From Kitasatospora mediocidica KCTC 9733 (GTDB lineage: Bacteria > Actinomycetota > Actinomycetes > Streptomycetales > Streptomycetaceae), in contig NZ_JQLN01000005.1 in assembly GCF_000744225.1 (NCBI RefSeq), positions 2,255,001 to 2,319,000 of the forward strand: DNA of 64,000 bases. The letters run 5' to 3'. The notes under the pieces were generated by a model, which saw only the letters and a program-made list of their open reading frames with translations, made no database searches and was not told where the DNA came from. Position numbers and translations under genes: made by a program. Of this stretch, positions 42,002-51,266 are shown one piece after another. Position 1 is the stretch's first letter; the number at the start of each line of letters is the position of its first letter.

Positions 42002-43023
42002 CAGGCACCGTCCCGTATCTGGCGACCCGTCAGGTCGAGGAAGAGCGACTCCAGATCGGGCCGGCCGAGCCGGATGCCGCCCAGGCCCAGGCAGTTCTCG
42101 GCGGCGAAGTCGGAGACCTTGCGCAGGGTGGCCGGCATGTCCTCCACCCGGACCCGTATGGTCGGGACGTTGTCGCCGGAGGTGGTCACGGTCACCTCGC
42201 CGTGCTCGGTGAAGGCGACCGCGAGATCGTCGATCCCCTTCTCCAGCAGGGCGAGTTCGGCCTCGTTGAGGGCCCATTCGAGCAGGCCCTCACCGAGTGG
42301 CTTGAGCAACTCCTGCTGGGTGCCCTCGGCGAGGACCTGGCCGGCATCCACGATCACCAGCCGGTCGCAGAGTTGCTCCACCTCCGGCATGTAGTGGCTG
42401 GTGTACACCACGGACATGCCGAACTCGGCGCGTAGCCGCAGCACGGTCTCGAAGATCTGGTTGCGGCTCTGCGCGTCCACGCCGACCGTCGGTTCGTCCA
42501 GGAAGAGCAGCCGGGGCTTGTGCAGCAGCGCCGCCGCGATGTTCACCCGGCGCTGCATGCCGCCCGAGTACGAGGAGACCCGTTCGCCGGCCCGGTCGCT
42601 GAGGCCGACCACCTCCAGCGCCCAGTCGATCCGCTCCTTGCGCAGCCCGCGCGCCAGCTTGTACGCGCCGGCGAAGAAGGCCAGGTTCTGCCGGGCGGAC
42701 AGGCTCGGGTAGAGCGCGATCTCCTGCGGGACGACGCCGATCAGCGCCTTGGCCCGCATCGGGTCGGCCGCGAGCGCGACGCCGTCCACCGTGATCTCGC
42801 CCTCGTCGGGAGCCAGCGCCCCGGTCAGCATCGCGATGGTGGTGGACTTCCCGGCGCCGTTGGGGCCGAGGAAGCCGAGGATCTCGCCCCGGCCGACGTG
42901 CAGCGAGACGCCGTCCACCACCGTGCGGTCGCCGAACCGCTTGACCAGCCCGTGGGCGGCCAGCACGTCGGTGCCGCCGGCCTGGGCCGCGGTGCCGTCC
43001 GTTGCCCTCTGATCGATCGTCAT
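42001..43023 (-). CDS. ABC transporter ATPase (DrrA-like)
   Basis: 340 residues. Walker A GPNGAGKST, the signature SSYSGGMQRR, Walker B LLFLDEPTVG and the His-loop VVYTSHYMPE are all present. The C-terminal ~90 residues are the regulatory extension seen in DrrA-like antibiotic exporters. Its ATG overlaps the stop of the KS gene (ATGA). Confidence 0.9.
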   Translation of the reverse strand: MTIDQRATDGTAAQAGGTDVLAAHGLVKRFGDRTVVDGVSLHVGRGEILGFLGPNGAGKSTTIAMLTGALAPDEGEITVDGVALAADPMRAKALIGVVPQEIALYPSLSARQNLAFFAGAYKLARGLRKERIDWALEVVGLSDRAGERVSSYSGGMQRRVNIAAALLHKPRLLFLDEPTVGVDAQSRNQIFETVLRLRAEFGMSVVYTSHYMPEVEQLCDRLVIVDAGQVLAEGTQQELLKPLGEGLLEWALNEAELALLEKGIDDLAVAFTEHGEVTVTTSGDNVPTIRVRVEDMPATLRKVSDFAAENCLGLGGIRLGRPDLESLFLDLTGRQIRDGA

Positions 43024-45428
43024 GATTCCCACCGGGAGACCACCAGCGACAGGTAGCTGCCGCCGTAGGCGAAGCTGGAGACGAGCGCGTGGTCGACGGT
43101 GCCGGCCCGGCCGCCCTGCGGCACCAGGCCGGGGAGCGCCTCGGGGGCCACGTCCGCGCCCCAGGTGCCGGGCAGGAATCCGTCCCGGATGGCCTGCACG
43201 GCCGCGACCAGGGCCAGACCGGGCGCGCAGCCGTAGGTCTCGCCGAAGAGCGACTTGGTGGCGGTGACCGGCCGTCGGTCCAGGCCGCTGCCGCGCAGCG
43301 CGGCGATCTCGGCGCCGTCCACCACCTCGCGGCCCATCGCGGCGCAGGCGACCAGGCCGATGTCCTCGGGGGTCAGGCCCGCGCCGGCGACCGCCTCGGC
43401 CAGCGAGCGGGACCAGGCGTCGCCGTCCTGGCGCAGGCCCGCGATGCCGCTGTCGTCGCCGGTGAGGCCGAAGCCCGCCACCTTGGCGAGCACCGTGCTC
43501 TCGTTCTCCCGGGCGCCGGCCGCGGACTCCAGCAGGATGGCGACGGCGCCGGCCGCGAGGACCGTGCCGCCGCCCGCGAACGGGCGCACGCCCTTGTCGC
43601 TGAGGAAGCCGGGCACCTTGACGTGGCCCGCCACCAGGGCGTCCGGGCACTCGTCGGCGACCACCACGACGATCCGCTCGGCGGCGCCGCGCGCGATCAG
43701 CCGGTAGGCGTAGTGCAGGGCGCTGAGCGCGCTGGTGCCGCCCGCGCAGACCGTCGCGGTGATGCCCTTGAAGCGGTGCAGGATCGCCACATGGCCGGCG
43801 GCCGCGTTGACGACGGTGTTCGGGAAGAACTTCGGGTTGGCGCCGGAGGGCCCGCCCGCCAGCACGATCCCCTCGTTGAAGTCCTGCACGGGGGTGATCG
43901 GCGCGAGGCCGGTCGCGAAGATCAGCCCGGTCTGCTCGGCCTGCTGGCGGCTCGGCTTGCCGTACGTGCGGTGCAGTTCGGCGACCGCCGCCGCGGCCAG
44001 CCGGCTGGTCGGGTCCATCCGGCGCAGCACGGCGGGGTTGATGCCCGCCGCGATCGCCTTGAAGTCGACGGTGCCGGCCGGGCGGGTGCCGAAGCCCTCC
44101 ACCGGGATCTGCTCGCGGTAGGCCGGTTCGCCCGAGGCGAGGGTGGCCAGCAGCTCGGCGTGGCTGTGCGCGGCGCCGGCGATGCCCGCGATGCCGGTGA
44201 TCACCACGTCCCGGCCCACCGCCGCGGCGACCGCGGCCGGTGGCGGGGTGTCGGTCAGCGCGGCGTTGCGGATCACCAGCGCCGCGTTGTTCCCGCCGAA
44301 CGCGAAGGAGTTGGAGACCACCACGTCGACCGCGCCGCGGCGGGCCGTCTCGGGCACGATGTCCAGCCCGCTCGGGGGCTCCAGGCCACCGGTGTTGGCG
44401 GTCGGCGGCAGGATGCCGTCGCGCACGGCCATCGCGCAGACCACCGCCTCCACGGCGCCGGCCGCGCCCAGCGTGTGGCCGATCATCGACTTGGTGGAGC
44501 TGGTCGGCGGCGGCGTCCTGAAGAGGCTGCGGATCGCCTTGGGCTCGACCTTGTCGTTGGTCGGGGTGCCGGTGCCGTGGCCGTTGATGTAGTCGACCTG
44601 GTCCACGGTGTGGCCGGCGCTGCGCAGCGCCGCGGCCATCGCGCGGGCCGCGCCGTCGCCGCCGGGGTCGGGCGCGGTCTGGTGGTGGGCGTCGGCGGAG
44701 AGGCCGTAGCCGGCCACCTCGGCGATCGCCGGGACACCGCGCGCGGCGGCCCGCTCGGCGCTCTCCAGCAGCAGGAACCCGGCGCCCTCGCCGAGGTTGA
44801 GCCCGGCCGAGCGGGTGTAGGGCGAGCAGGAGCCGGAGTCCAGCGCGCCGAGTGAGTTGAAGCCGTGGAAGGAGAGCCCGGCCAGCGGGTCGACGCCGCC
44901 GACCAGCACCGCGTCCGCCTCGCCGCTCCAGAGCAGCTCGCAGGCGTAGCCGATGGCCACCGCCCCCGCCGCGCAGGCGTTGGAGAGCAGCGAGCGCGGT
45001 CCGGTCAGCTGGAGCCGCTCGGCCAGCAGGTCGGCCACGCTGTGCAGGGCGTAGCCCTTGAGCAGCCGGCTGTCGGCCTTGCGCAGGCCCTCCTTGATCC
45101 ACTGCTCGTGGAACTTCTCGACGCTGCGGCTGGTGCCCAGGCTGCTGCCCACCACCACGCCCACCCGGTCGGCCCGGTAGCCGGCCTCGGCGAGCCTGCC
45201 GTGCTCGACGGCCTCGGTGGCGGCGGTGACGGCCAGGGTCAGGCAGCGGTCCACGCCCGGTTGGTCGGGGACCGGTGACTGGCCGCCCTTGCTGGTGACC
45301 AGGCCCGTGGTGTCCACCACGGTGACCTCGCCGACGCCGCTGCGGCCCGCCTGGATGGCGGCCCAGCACTCGTCGGCGGTGGTACCGACGGCTGAGATCA
45401 TGCCCAGCCCGGTAATGACGATGCGCAT
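43020..45428 (-). CDS. Single-chain KS-CLF fusion (two ketosynthase domains)
   Basis: 802 residues holding two thiolase-fold ketosynthase domains in one chain. Domain 1 (~1-395) has the full triad: Cys152 in SNACAAGAVA, His284 in NGHGTGT and His318 in MIGHTLG. Domain 2 (~405-802) keeps a Cys at 561 (TVCAGGTSA) but has lost both His: the HGTGT region reads CAAMGREV and the GH is GE (FGETYG). This is the active/inactive pair of a KSalpha and chain-length factor, normally encoded as two genes in type II systems, here fused. It should control elongation of malonyl-ACP derived chains. The start follows the GcvT stop by five bases. Confidence 0.85.
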   Translation of the reverse strand: MRIVITGLGMISAVGTTADECWAAIQAGRSGVGEVTVVDTTGLVTSKGGQSPVPDQPGVDRCLTLAVTAATEAVEHGRLAEAGYRADRVGVVVGSSLGTSRSVEKFHEQWIKEGLRKADSRLLKGYALHSVADLLAERLQLTGPRSLLSNACAAGAVAIGYACELLWSGEADAVLVGGVDPLAGLSFHGFNSLGALDSGSCSPYTRSAGLNLGEGAGFLLLESAERAAARGVPAIAEVAGYGLSADAHHQTAPDPGGDGAARAMAAALRSAGHTVDQVDYINGHGTGTPTNDKVEPKAIRSLFRTPPPTSSTKSMIGHTLGAAGAVEAVVCAMAVRDGILPPTANTGGLEPPSGLDIVPETARRGAVDVVVSNSFAFGGNNAALVIRNAALTDTPPPAAVAAAVGRDVVITGIAGIAGAAHSHAELLATLASGEPAYREQIPVEGFGTRPAGTVDFKAIAAGINPAVLRRMDPTSRLAAAAVAELHRTYGKPSRQQAEQTGLIFATGLAPITPVQDFNEGIVLAGGPSGANPKFFPNTVVNAAAGHVAILHRFKGITATVCAGGTSALSALHYAYRLIARGAAERIVVVVADECPDALVAGHVKVPGFLSDKGVRPFAGGGTVLAAGAVAILLESAAGARENESTVLAKVAGFGLTGDDSGIAGLRQDGDAWSRSLAEAVAGAGLTPEDIGLVACAAMGREVVDGAEIAALRGSGLDRRPVTATKSLFGETYGCAPGLALVAAVQAIRDGFLPGTWGADVAPEALPGLVPQGGRAGTVDHALVSSFAYGGSYLSLVVSRWES

Positions 45429-45433
45429 GGCGA

Positions 45434-46453
45434 TCAGGCTCCGATTCGCTCGGTCCAGGACTGCGGGACGACCACCGGGGAGGCGACCGTGCTGAGCGTG
45501 ACGGCGGAGCCGTCGGCGGCGGTGCTGTGCAGCTCCAAGCCGGGGACGTCGAACGGCTTGGCGAGCAGCGCCAGGGCCAGTTCGTCGGCGCCCGGGGCGC
45601 TCGGGAAGACCGTGCGGATCTCGCCGACCGCCACCTCGCCCGCCAGGACCGCGGCGCCGGCCGCCGGTGCCGAGCCCGCCGGAGCGCTGACGGTGACCAG
45701 GCCGCGTTCGGGGGCGGGCGCCTCCAGCAGGGCCGCGCCGCCGCGGAACTCGTCCTCGCGGTTCCAGCTCACCAGCCACTCCAGGTTGGCCTCGCGCACG
45801 GTCAGCCCGGCGGTCTGCTCGGCGATCTGCGGGTGGCGCACCTCGGCCCGGGCCCGGGCCAGCGCGGCCGGGTCGACCTCGCCGCCGTCCAGCGCCTCGG
45901 CCTGGCGCAGCACGGTGGCCAGCGGGTCGGCGCCGGCCGGGGCGAGCAGCAGGTAGCCGTACTCGCCGGTGGTGCCGATCCGGGCCAGCACGCCGGACTC
46001 GCCGCCCTCCGCGCCGGGCAGGTCGACGGCGGTGACGCCGTGCAGCACCAGGCTGGAGATCTCGAAGTCGACCAGGTTCGCGGCGATCCGCCAGGCCTTC
46101 GGGCCCTCGAAGGCGACGGCGCTCTGCTCCTCGGCGGCGTCCACCACCTCGACGTCCTCCAGGTCGGCGGCGGCCTCCCGGAGCAGCTCGGCCAGGTCGG
46201 TGCGGGACTGCGCGATCAGCCAGCTGGTGTTGTCCAGTTCGATGTGGATGACGGCGTCCCAGATGCCGCCCTGCTCGTCCAGGATCAGCGTGTCGCGGGC
46301 GGTGTCCGGCTCGACGTACTCGCTGTCCTTGGCCAGGATCCGGCCGAGGACGACGCCGCGCTCCAGGCCGGAGACGGCGACCAGGCTGCTGCCCGGGGTG
46401 TAGACGCCGACGGTGGCGCGGATCCGGTCGTAGTGCTGAGCGGTGCCGGTCAT
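45434..46453 (-). CDS. GcvT/YgfZ-like folate-binding protein
   Basis: 339 residues with the GcvT fold: an N-terminal region (SGLERGVVLGRIL, DEQGGIWDAVIHIEL) and the TTGEYGYLLLAP segment, the counterpart of GxTGExGxE that contacts the folate, and a C-terminal beta domain. The EF(R)GG segment in place of GLGARDxLR shows strong divergence from true glycine-cleavage T proteins. A stand-alone GcvT-like gene between fatty-acid-type enzymes suggests one-carbon transfer or folate-dependent demethylation on a bound intermediate. AAGGAGAT precedes the ATG. Confidence 0.7.
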   Translation of the reverse strand: MTGTAQHYDRIRATVGVYTPGSSLVAVSGLERGVVLGRILAKDSEYVEPDTARDTLILDEQGGIWDAVIHIELDNTSWLIAQSRTDLAELLREAAADLEDVEVVDAAEEQSAVAFEGPKAWRIAANLVDFEISSLVLHGVTAVDLPGAEGGESGVLARIGTTGEYGYLLLAPAGADPLATVLRQAEALDGGEVDPAALARARAEVRHPQIAEQTAGLTVREANLEWLVSWNREDEFRGGAALLEAPAPERGLVTVSAPAGSAPAAGAAVLAGEVAVGEIRTVFPSAPGADELALALLAKPFDVPGLELHSTAADGSAVTLSTVASPVVVPQSWTERIGA

Positions 46454-46483
46454 GATGGTGATCTCCTTGCGGGGAAGGGAAGT

Positions 46484-48685
46484 TCAGTGAGTAAACGGGT
46501 CGGTGCCCGCGCGCAGGTACTGCTCGGCGGCCGCGGTGTCGGCCAGGACGGTGAGCGGCCAGTGGGCGGTGACCGCCTCGCCGCGCGGGTGCCGGGCGAC
46601 CAGCGCGAGCAGCGGGCCGGACGGCGTGGAACGGACCAGGATCTCGGCCTGCGAGGGACGTTCGGCGGCGGTGGCCAGCCAGCGGCCGTCGGCCAGCCGG
46701 ACCGCCACCCGGTCCGTCCAGCGCTGCCAGGCGCCCGGCTTGGTCAGCGACCACAGCTCGCCGGGCCGGCCGGGCAGCAGGAACTCGGGCGCCTTGCGGC
46801 CCGCCGGGGTCAGCCAGCCGACGAGTTCGCCGTCCGCCGCCCCGCCCGGAGCCCGGACGGCCAGCGTGAAGCCGCCCTCGGCGGGCTCCAACGACCAGCG
46901 CAGGCCCGGTGATCCGAGGACGGCGGCGCTGTCGTGCCGCTCGACCAGCCAGCGGGTGTCGGTGCTCGTGCCGCCCCAGCCCAGGCCCCGGTTCTCGTCC
47001 TCGCGGACACCGTGCGAGGTCACCCAGAGCCCGCACCGCCAGGACGGATTACGGGCGAAGGCACGGGACTTGGGGAACGGCGTGGCCAGCACGGGCCGGC
47101 CCGCCGACTGCCAGGAGACCACCCCGCCGGCCGCCGGGTCGACCAGCACGGTGTGCTCCGCACAGGTCAGCCGGTGCACCGGGCGGCGGGCCACCACCCG
47201 CTCGTCCAGGACACCCGTGGCCGGTCCGGCGGGCCGGGGAACGGCTGTCGGGGTCGCCGGCTCGCCGGGTCGCGGTGCCAGGCCGGTGGCGGCGGCCGGG
47301 CGGCTGTCGGGGACGACCTGCTCGGGTTCGGTCGCCGGGTCGAGGCAGACCCGGTAGGTGTAGGAGGCCGGGTGGTCCAGGGTCAGCAGCGAGTCGGTCA
47401 GCAGGCCCGCCTCGGCGGGCTGGGCCCAGTGCACCCGGACGGCCAGGCCGGTCCGGGCGTCCCACCAGCCGACCGGGTGCTCCGGGGCCAGGCGGGTGCG
47501 GGCCGCGCCGAACTCCGTCGCGTCGATCGGCGCGAGCCCGCGGCCGGCCGGCAGGTAGCCCGTGCCGTCCAGCAACAGGGCCGTGCGCAGCCCGTTGTGC
47601 AGGACGGTGCGCAGCCGGCCCGCCGGGGCCGGGCCGCCCGTCCAGCGGATCCGCTGGTTAAGGGTCGCGCCGACCAGTCGGCTCTCACGGTGCAGCACGC
47701 CGTCCGGGTGCTGCTCGCTGACCAGCCAGCCGTCCGGCAGCGGGCGGACCGTCAGCTCGCGGCGCAGGGCCTGGCGCCAGCCGGTCAGATAGCCGGGGCC
47801 GGCCACCGGCCAGGTCTCCTGGAGCACCGGACCGATGTGGTCGTCGTGGAACACCCGGACGGCGCCGTCGCTGTGCCGGACGGTCAGGGTGAGCGGTCCC
47901 ACCCGGTGGCTGGAGACGGTCGGCGCGGGCCGGTCCGGCTTCGCCGGCAGGTCGGGGTCGGGCCCGGCGTCCGCGCCGACGGCGGTGTGCAGGATCTCGC
48001 CGGTCTCCGGGTCCAGGATCGCCCGGAACACCAGGTCGCCGACGGCGAGCGCGGTGCGCAGCACGGTCCGGCCGCCGAGCTGCTCGGTCTCGCGGCCCAG
48101 CTGCTGCCCGGCGATGCCGTCCACCTGGTAGCGCCAGGCGGCCGTCATCCGCAGGGAGGCCGGGATCAGCTCCGCGTGGTCGCGCCGCAGCCGGGTGACG
48201 ATCTTCGGCATGTAGCTGACCATCTCGATGTTGCCGTCCTCGCCGGCCTCGGCCGGTCCGCTCACCACGCAGCCGAGCTGCCGGTAGAGCGGCAGGGCCA
48301 GCTGGTTGCCGGGGTTCACGGTCAGCCGGATGGCCTCGACGCCCTGCTCGCGCAGGGTGCGGAAGGCCTGCGAGAAGAGCCGCCCGGCCGGCGCGCCGCC
48401 GCGGACCCGGGGGCTGAGGAAGAACATGTCCCCGACCACCTCGCCCTCGGGAACGGCGCGCCGCCCGGTGCTGCGGAACATCCCGATGGTGCCCAGGACC
48501 TCGCCGTCCTCCTCCGCGACGAGGAACAGAACCGTTCCCCGCTCGGCGAGTTCGGCCCGTACCATCGCCGCGTCCAGCGTCCGCTCGACCCGGTTGGGGG
48601 CGTCGGCGTGCCGGTTGTAGAGCTCGGCGACCGCAGCCGCGTCACCGTCGGCGAAGGGTCGGATCACGAGGTCACTGGAGGCCAT
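46484..48685 (-). CDS. GNAT acetyltransferase fused to a large beta-rich domain
   Basis: 733 residues. The N-terminal ~165 are a GNAT fold (DGEVLGTIGMF, then the acyl-CoA-binding RGGAPAGRLF, and LTVNPGNQLALPLYRQLG). The remaining ~560 residues are beta-rich with many Trp (FHDDHIGPVLQETWPVAG, WWDARTGLAVRVHWAQ, GLGWGGTSTDTRWLVERH) and may be a double beta-sandwich like mutarotase or glycoside-binding domains, but I do not recognise it. The start overlaps the FabZ-like gene end by 14 bases. A tailoring N-acylation is possible; the large part is unknown. Confidence 0.65.
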   Translation of the reverse strand: MASSDLVIRPFADGDAAAVAELYNRHADAPNRVERTLDAAMVRAELAERGTVLFLVAEEDGEVLGTIGMFRSTGRRAVPEGEVVGDMFFLSPRVRGGAPAGRLFSQAFRTLREQGVEAIRLTVNPGNQLALPLYRQLGCVVSGPAEAGEDGNIEMVSYMPKIVTRLRRDHAELIPASLRMTAAWRYQVDGIAGQQLGRETEQLGGRTVLRTALAVGDLVFRAILDPETGEILHTAVGADAGPDPDLPAKPDRPAPTVSSHRVGPLTLTVRHSDGAVRVFHDDHIGPVLQETWPVAGPGYLTGWRQALRRELTVRPLPDGWLVSEQHPDGVLHRESRLVGATLNQRIRWTGGPAPAGRLRTVLHNGLRTALLLDGTGYLPAGRGLAPIDATEFGAARTRLAPEHPVGWWDARTGLAVRVHWAQPAEAGLLTDSLLTLDHPASYTYRVCLDPATEPEQVVPDSRPAAATGLAPRPGEPATPTAVPRPAGPATGVLDERVVARRPVHRLTCAEHTVLVDPAAGGVVSWQSAGRPVLATPFPKSRAFARNPSWRCGLWVTSHGVREDENRGLGWGGTSTDTRWLVERHDSAAVLGSPGLRWSLEPAEGGFTLAVRAPGGAADGELVGWLTPAGRKAPEFLLPGRPGELWSLTKPGAWQRWTDRVAVRLADGRWLATAAERPSQAEILVRSTPSGPLLALVARHPRGEAVTAHWPLTVLADTAAAEQYLRAGTDPFTH

Positions 48686-49199
48686 TCCCGCCTCCGCTCC
48701 CTCGCTCGGTGACGGTCAGCGATCCCTTGGCGACCAGCTCGTTGCCGACGCTGGCCTGCACGGTGACGGGGGTGAGCGTGCCGAAGGCGTTGCCCAGTTC
48801 GGCGCGCAGCACCAACTGGTCGCCGGGGACCACGAGCCGGCTGAACTTCATCTGCCGGATCGCGCCCAGGTAGCCCACCCGGCCGGCCGTGTCGACCCCC
48901 GCCTCGTCGTCCGGCGCGGTCTCCTCCTTCCAGGCGGAGGCGTAGACCACGGCGGTGAGTTGGGCCATCGCCTCGACGATCAGCACGCCCGGCATGATCG
49001 ACTGGTCGGGGTAGTGCCCGGCGAAGAACGGCTCCGAGACGGTCACGTTCTTGATGCCGTAGCCGGACTTGCCGGGGATGACGTCGTAGGCGCGGTCGAC
49101 GAAGAGCATCGGCCAGCGGTGCGGCAGGAGTTGGCGGATCTGGTTGGCGTCGAAGCTCAGCTTGCGCCCGTCCGGGACGACCGGTGCGGCCGCGCTCAT
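48672..49199 (-). CDS. FabZ-like hotdog dehydratase
   Basis: 175 residues. The active-site His is in LLPHRWPMLFVDR and the catalytic acid in PGVLIVEAMAQL, and GHYPDQSIMPGV matches FabZ GHFPxxPIMPGV. It removes water from the beta-hydroxyacyl-ACP made by the ketoreductase below. With no enoyl reductase in the operon the double bonds would be kept. It overlaps the ACP stop by ATGA. Confidence 0.85.
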   Translation of the reverse strand: MSAAAPVVPDGRKLSFDANQIRQLLPHRWPMLFVDRAYDVIPGKSGYGIKNVTVSEPFFAGHYPDQSIMPGVLIVEAMAQLTAVVYASAWKEETAPDDEAGVDTAGRVGYLGAIRQMKFSRLVVPGDQLVLRAELGNAFGTLTPVTVQASVGNELVAKGSLTVTERGSGGGNGLQ

Positions 49200-49510
49200 G
49201 CCAGGGCCTCCATGCGCGGGATCTCGCCGAGGGCCTCGACCACGAAGTCGACCAGCTTGTTCACCGAGCCGAACGCGGCGCGGTCGTCGTCGGAGATGGT
49301 GACGCCGAGGTGCTCCTCGAACATCACCACGATCTCCAGGGTGTCCAGCGAGTCCAGCTCCAGGCCGCGGCCGAAGAGCGGCTGGTCGTCGCCGATCAGC
49401 GCGGGCTGGATCTCCAGGCCCAGGCTCTCCACCAGCAGGACCTTCACCCGCTGGTTCAGGGCCGCGCGGGCCTGGGCCGTGGACAGCAACGCGTCGTGGG
49501 ACTGCGACAT
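49196..49510 (-). CDS. Acyl carrier protein
   Basis: 104 residues, AAGGAGA before the ATG. The phosphopantetheine Ser lies in GLELDSLDTLEIVVMFEE, the usual DSL motif with an acidic helix II. Somewhat longer than FabC-type ACPs because of a 20-residue N-terminal helix. It should carry the growing chain for the KS-CLF fusion. Confidence 0.88.
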   Translation of the reverse strand: MSQSHDALLSTAQARAALNQRVKVLLVESLGLEIQPALIGDDQPLFGRGLELDSLDTLEIVVMFEEHLGVTISDDDRAAFGSVNKLVDFVVEALGEIPRMEALA

Positions 49511-49554
49511 TTCGTTCTCCTTGGGGGACAGGGACGGGTATGGGGGGCCGGCGG

Positions 49555-50307
49555 TCAGGAGGTCAGGCCGCCGTCGACGGTGAGCACCTTGCCGGTGATG
49601 TAGCTCGCGGCCGGCGAGGCGAGGAAGGCCACCGCGGCGGCCACCTCCTCGACGGTTCCGGTGCGCTTCATCGGCACCAGGCCGACCAGCTGGTCGCGGG
49701 CCCGGGGTTCCATGCCGCGCAGCATGTCGGTCTCGGTGAAGCCGGGGGCGACCACGTTGACCCGGATCGAGCGGTCGGCCACCTCCCGGGCCAGGCCCTT
49801 GGCCAGCGCGATCACGCCGCCCTTGCTGGCGGTGTAGTTGAGCTGACCCGGCTGTCCGACGATGCCGCTGGTCGAGCCGATCACGACGATCGAGCCGCCG
49901 GTGCGGTGCATCTGCTTGACCGACTCGCGGCAGGTCAGGAAGGCGCCGGTGAGGTTGGTGGTGATGACCCGCTGCCACTTGTCCAGGCTCATCGTGGCGA
50001 GGAAGCCGTCCGCGGTGATGCCGCTGTTCACCACCACCACGTCGAGCCGCTTCCAGGTCGTCCGGACGGTCCGGAACAGCTCCTTGACGTCGGCCTCGAC
50101 GCCCACGTCGGCCCGCACGGTGATCGCCTCGCGGCCCAGCGCGCGGATCTCCTCGGCGGTCTCCTTGGCCGCCTCCTCCTGGGTGGCGTAGTGCACCACC
50201 ACGTCGCAGCCGGCCCGGGCCAGGGCGAGGGCGCAGCCCCGGCCGATGCCCCGCGAGGCGCCGGTGACCAGGGCCACCGTGCCCGGGGCGAATTCGGGTG
50301 TCGTCAT
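49555..50307 (-). CDS. 3-Oxoacyl-ACP reductase (FabG-like SDR)
   Basis: 250 residues. The NADPH-binding TGASRGIGRG, the NxG segment (VVNSGIT) and the Ser-Tyr-Lys triad (GSTSGIVGQPGQLNYTASKGG) are present, with a C-terminal TVDGGLTS typical of FabG. It reduces the beta-keto group after each elongation. ATGA overlap with the upstream malonyltransferase. Confidence 0.88.
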   Translation of the reverse strand: MTTPEFAPGTVALVTGASRGIGRGCALALARAGCDVVVHYATQEEAAKETAEEIRALGREAITVRADVGVEADVKELFRTVRTTWKRLDVVVVNSGITADGFLATMSLDKWQRVITTNLTGAFLTCRESVKQMHRTGGSIVVIGSTSGIVGQPGQLNYTASKGGVIALAKGLAREVADRSIRVNVVAPGFTETDMLRGMEPRARDQLVGLVPMKRTGTVEEVAAAVAFLASPAASYITGKVLTVDGGLTS

Positions 50308-51227
50308 CTGTCCTCTGTCTCCAGCCGGCGCACGAAGGCCTCCAGCGATACCGGCGTGTTCACGAGCGTGGGTCTGGGGCGGTCGGGGAAGTGCTTGGCG
50401 AGGCCGACCAGTGCCTTGGCCGGTCCGATCGCCGCCAACGGGGGCCCTTCGGCGCCCAGTTCGGTCATCAGTTGCTGCCAGTGGACCGGCGCGCAGAGTG
50501 CCGCGGCGAGATCCTTGGCCAGGTCGGCGGCGTCGGTGCCGAACGAGCCGATGGCCACCAGGCCGACCGGTACGGCGGCGTCGGCGATCTCGGTCCGCTG
50601 GACGGCCTGCGCCCAGCGCTCGGCGACCGGCGCCATCAGGCGACTGTGGAAGGCATGTGAGACCTCCAACAGCTTGGCGCGTGCGCCGAGTTCGGTGGCC
50701 AAGGCGCGGACGTCGGCCAGTGCGCCGGCCGCCACGAACTGGCGCGGGCTGTTGTCGGCGGCCAGGTCCAGGCCGTGCCGCTCGACGGCCGCCAGGGCCT
50801 CGGCGCGGTCCGGGCCGACCGCGATGACCGCGCACATGCCGCCCTCGCCGGGCGCACTCGCCATCAACTCGCCTCGCAGTCGGATGAGTTCGACGGCCTG
50901 CGGGAACGGCAGGCTGCCGGCGGCGACCAGCGAGGCGAACGCGCCGACGCTGTGGCCGGCCGTCGCGGCGAGCGTGACGCCGTGCTCCTCCAGCACCCGC
51001 CAGGTCGCCACCGCGGCGGTGAGCAGGGCTGGTTGGGCGTTCTGGGTCTCGGCCAGCCGGGCCGCCGGGGCGTCCCAGCACAGTGCGCGCAGGTCCAGGC
51101 CGAGCACGTCGGACGCCTCGTCGAAGCAGGCCGCCGCCGCCGGGTACGCGGCGGCCAGCGCCCTGCCCATGCCGGGCTCCTGGCTGCCTTGGCCGGGGAA
51201 CAGGGCGCGGATCCTTCTGGTGTTCAC
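50304..51227 (-). CDS. Malonyl-CoA:ACP transacylase (FabD-like)
   Basis: 307 residues. GTG start with a strong GGGAGGTAT site. FPGQGSQEPGMG at the start, the nucleophile Ser in AGHSVGAFAS, and the Arg and His of the substrate pocket (LRGELM, HAFHSRLMAP). It loads malonyl units onto the operon's ACP. A pathway-dedicated MAT is unusual for type II systems, which mostly borrow the primary one. Confidence 0.88.
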   Translation of the reverse strand: MNTRRIRALFPGQGSQEPGMGRALAAAYPAAAACFDEASDVLGLDLRALCWDAPAARLAETQNAQPALLTAAVATWRVLEEHGVTLAATAGHSVGAFASLVAAGSLPFPQAVELIRLRGELMASAPGEGGMCAVIAVGPDRAEALAAVERHGLDLAADNSPRQFVAAGALADVRALATELGARAKLLEVSHAFHSRLMAPVAERWAQAVQRTEIADAAVPVGLVAIGSFGTDAADLAKDLAAALCAPVHWQQLMTELGAEGPPLAAIGPAKALVGLAKHFPDRPRPTLVNTPVSLEAFVRRLETEDR

Positions 51228-51266
51228 GGGATACCTCCCTCGGGGGATTGGCAGGGTGGGAGCGGG

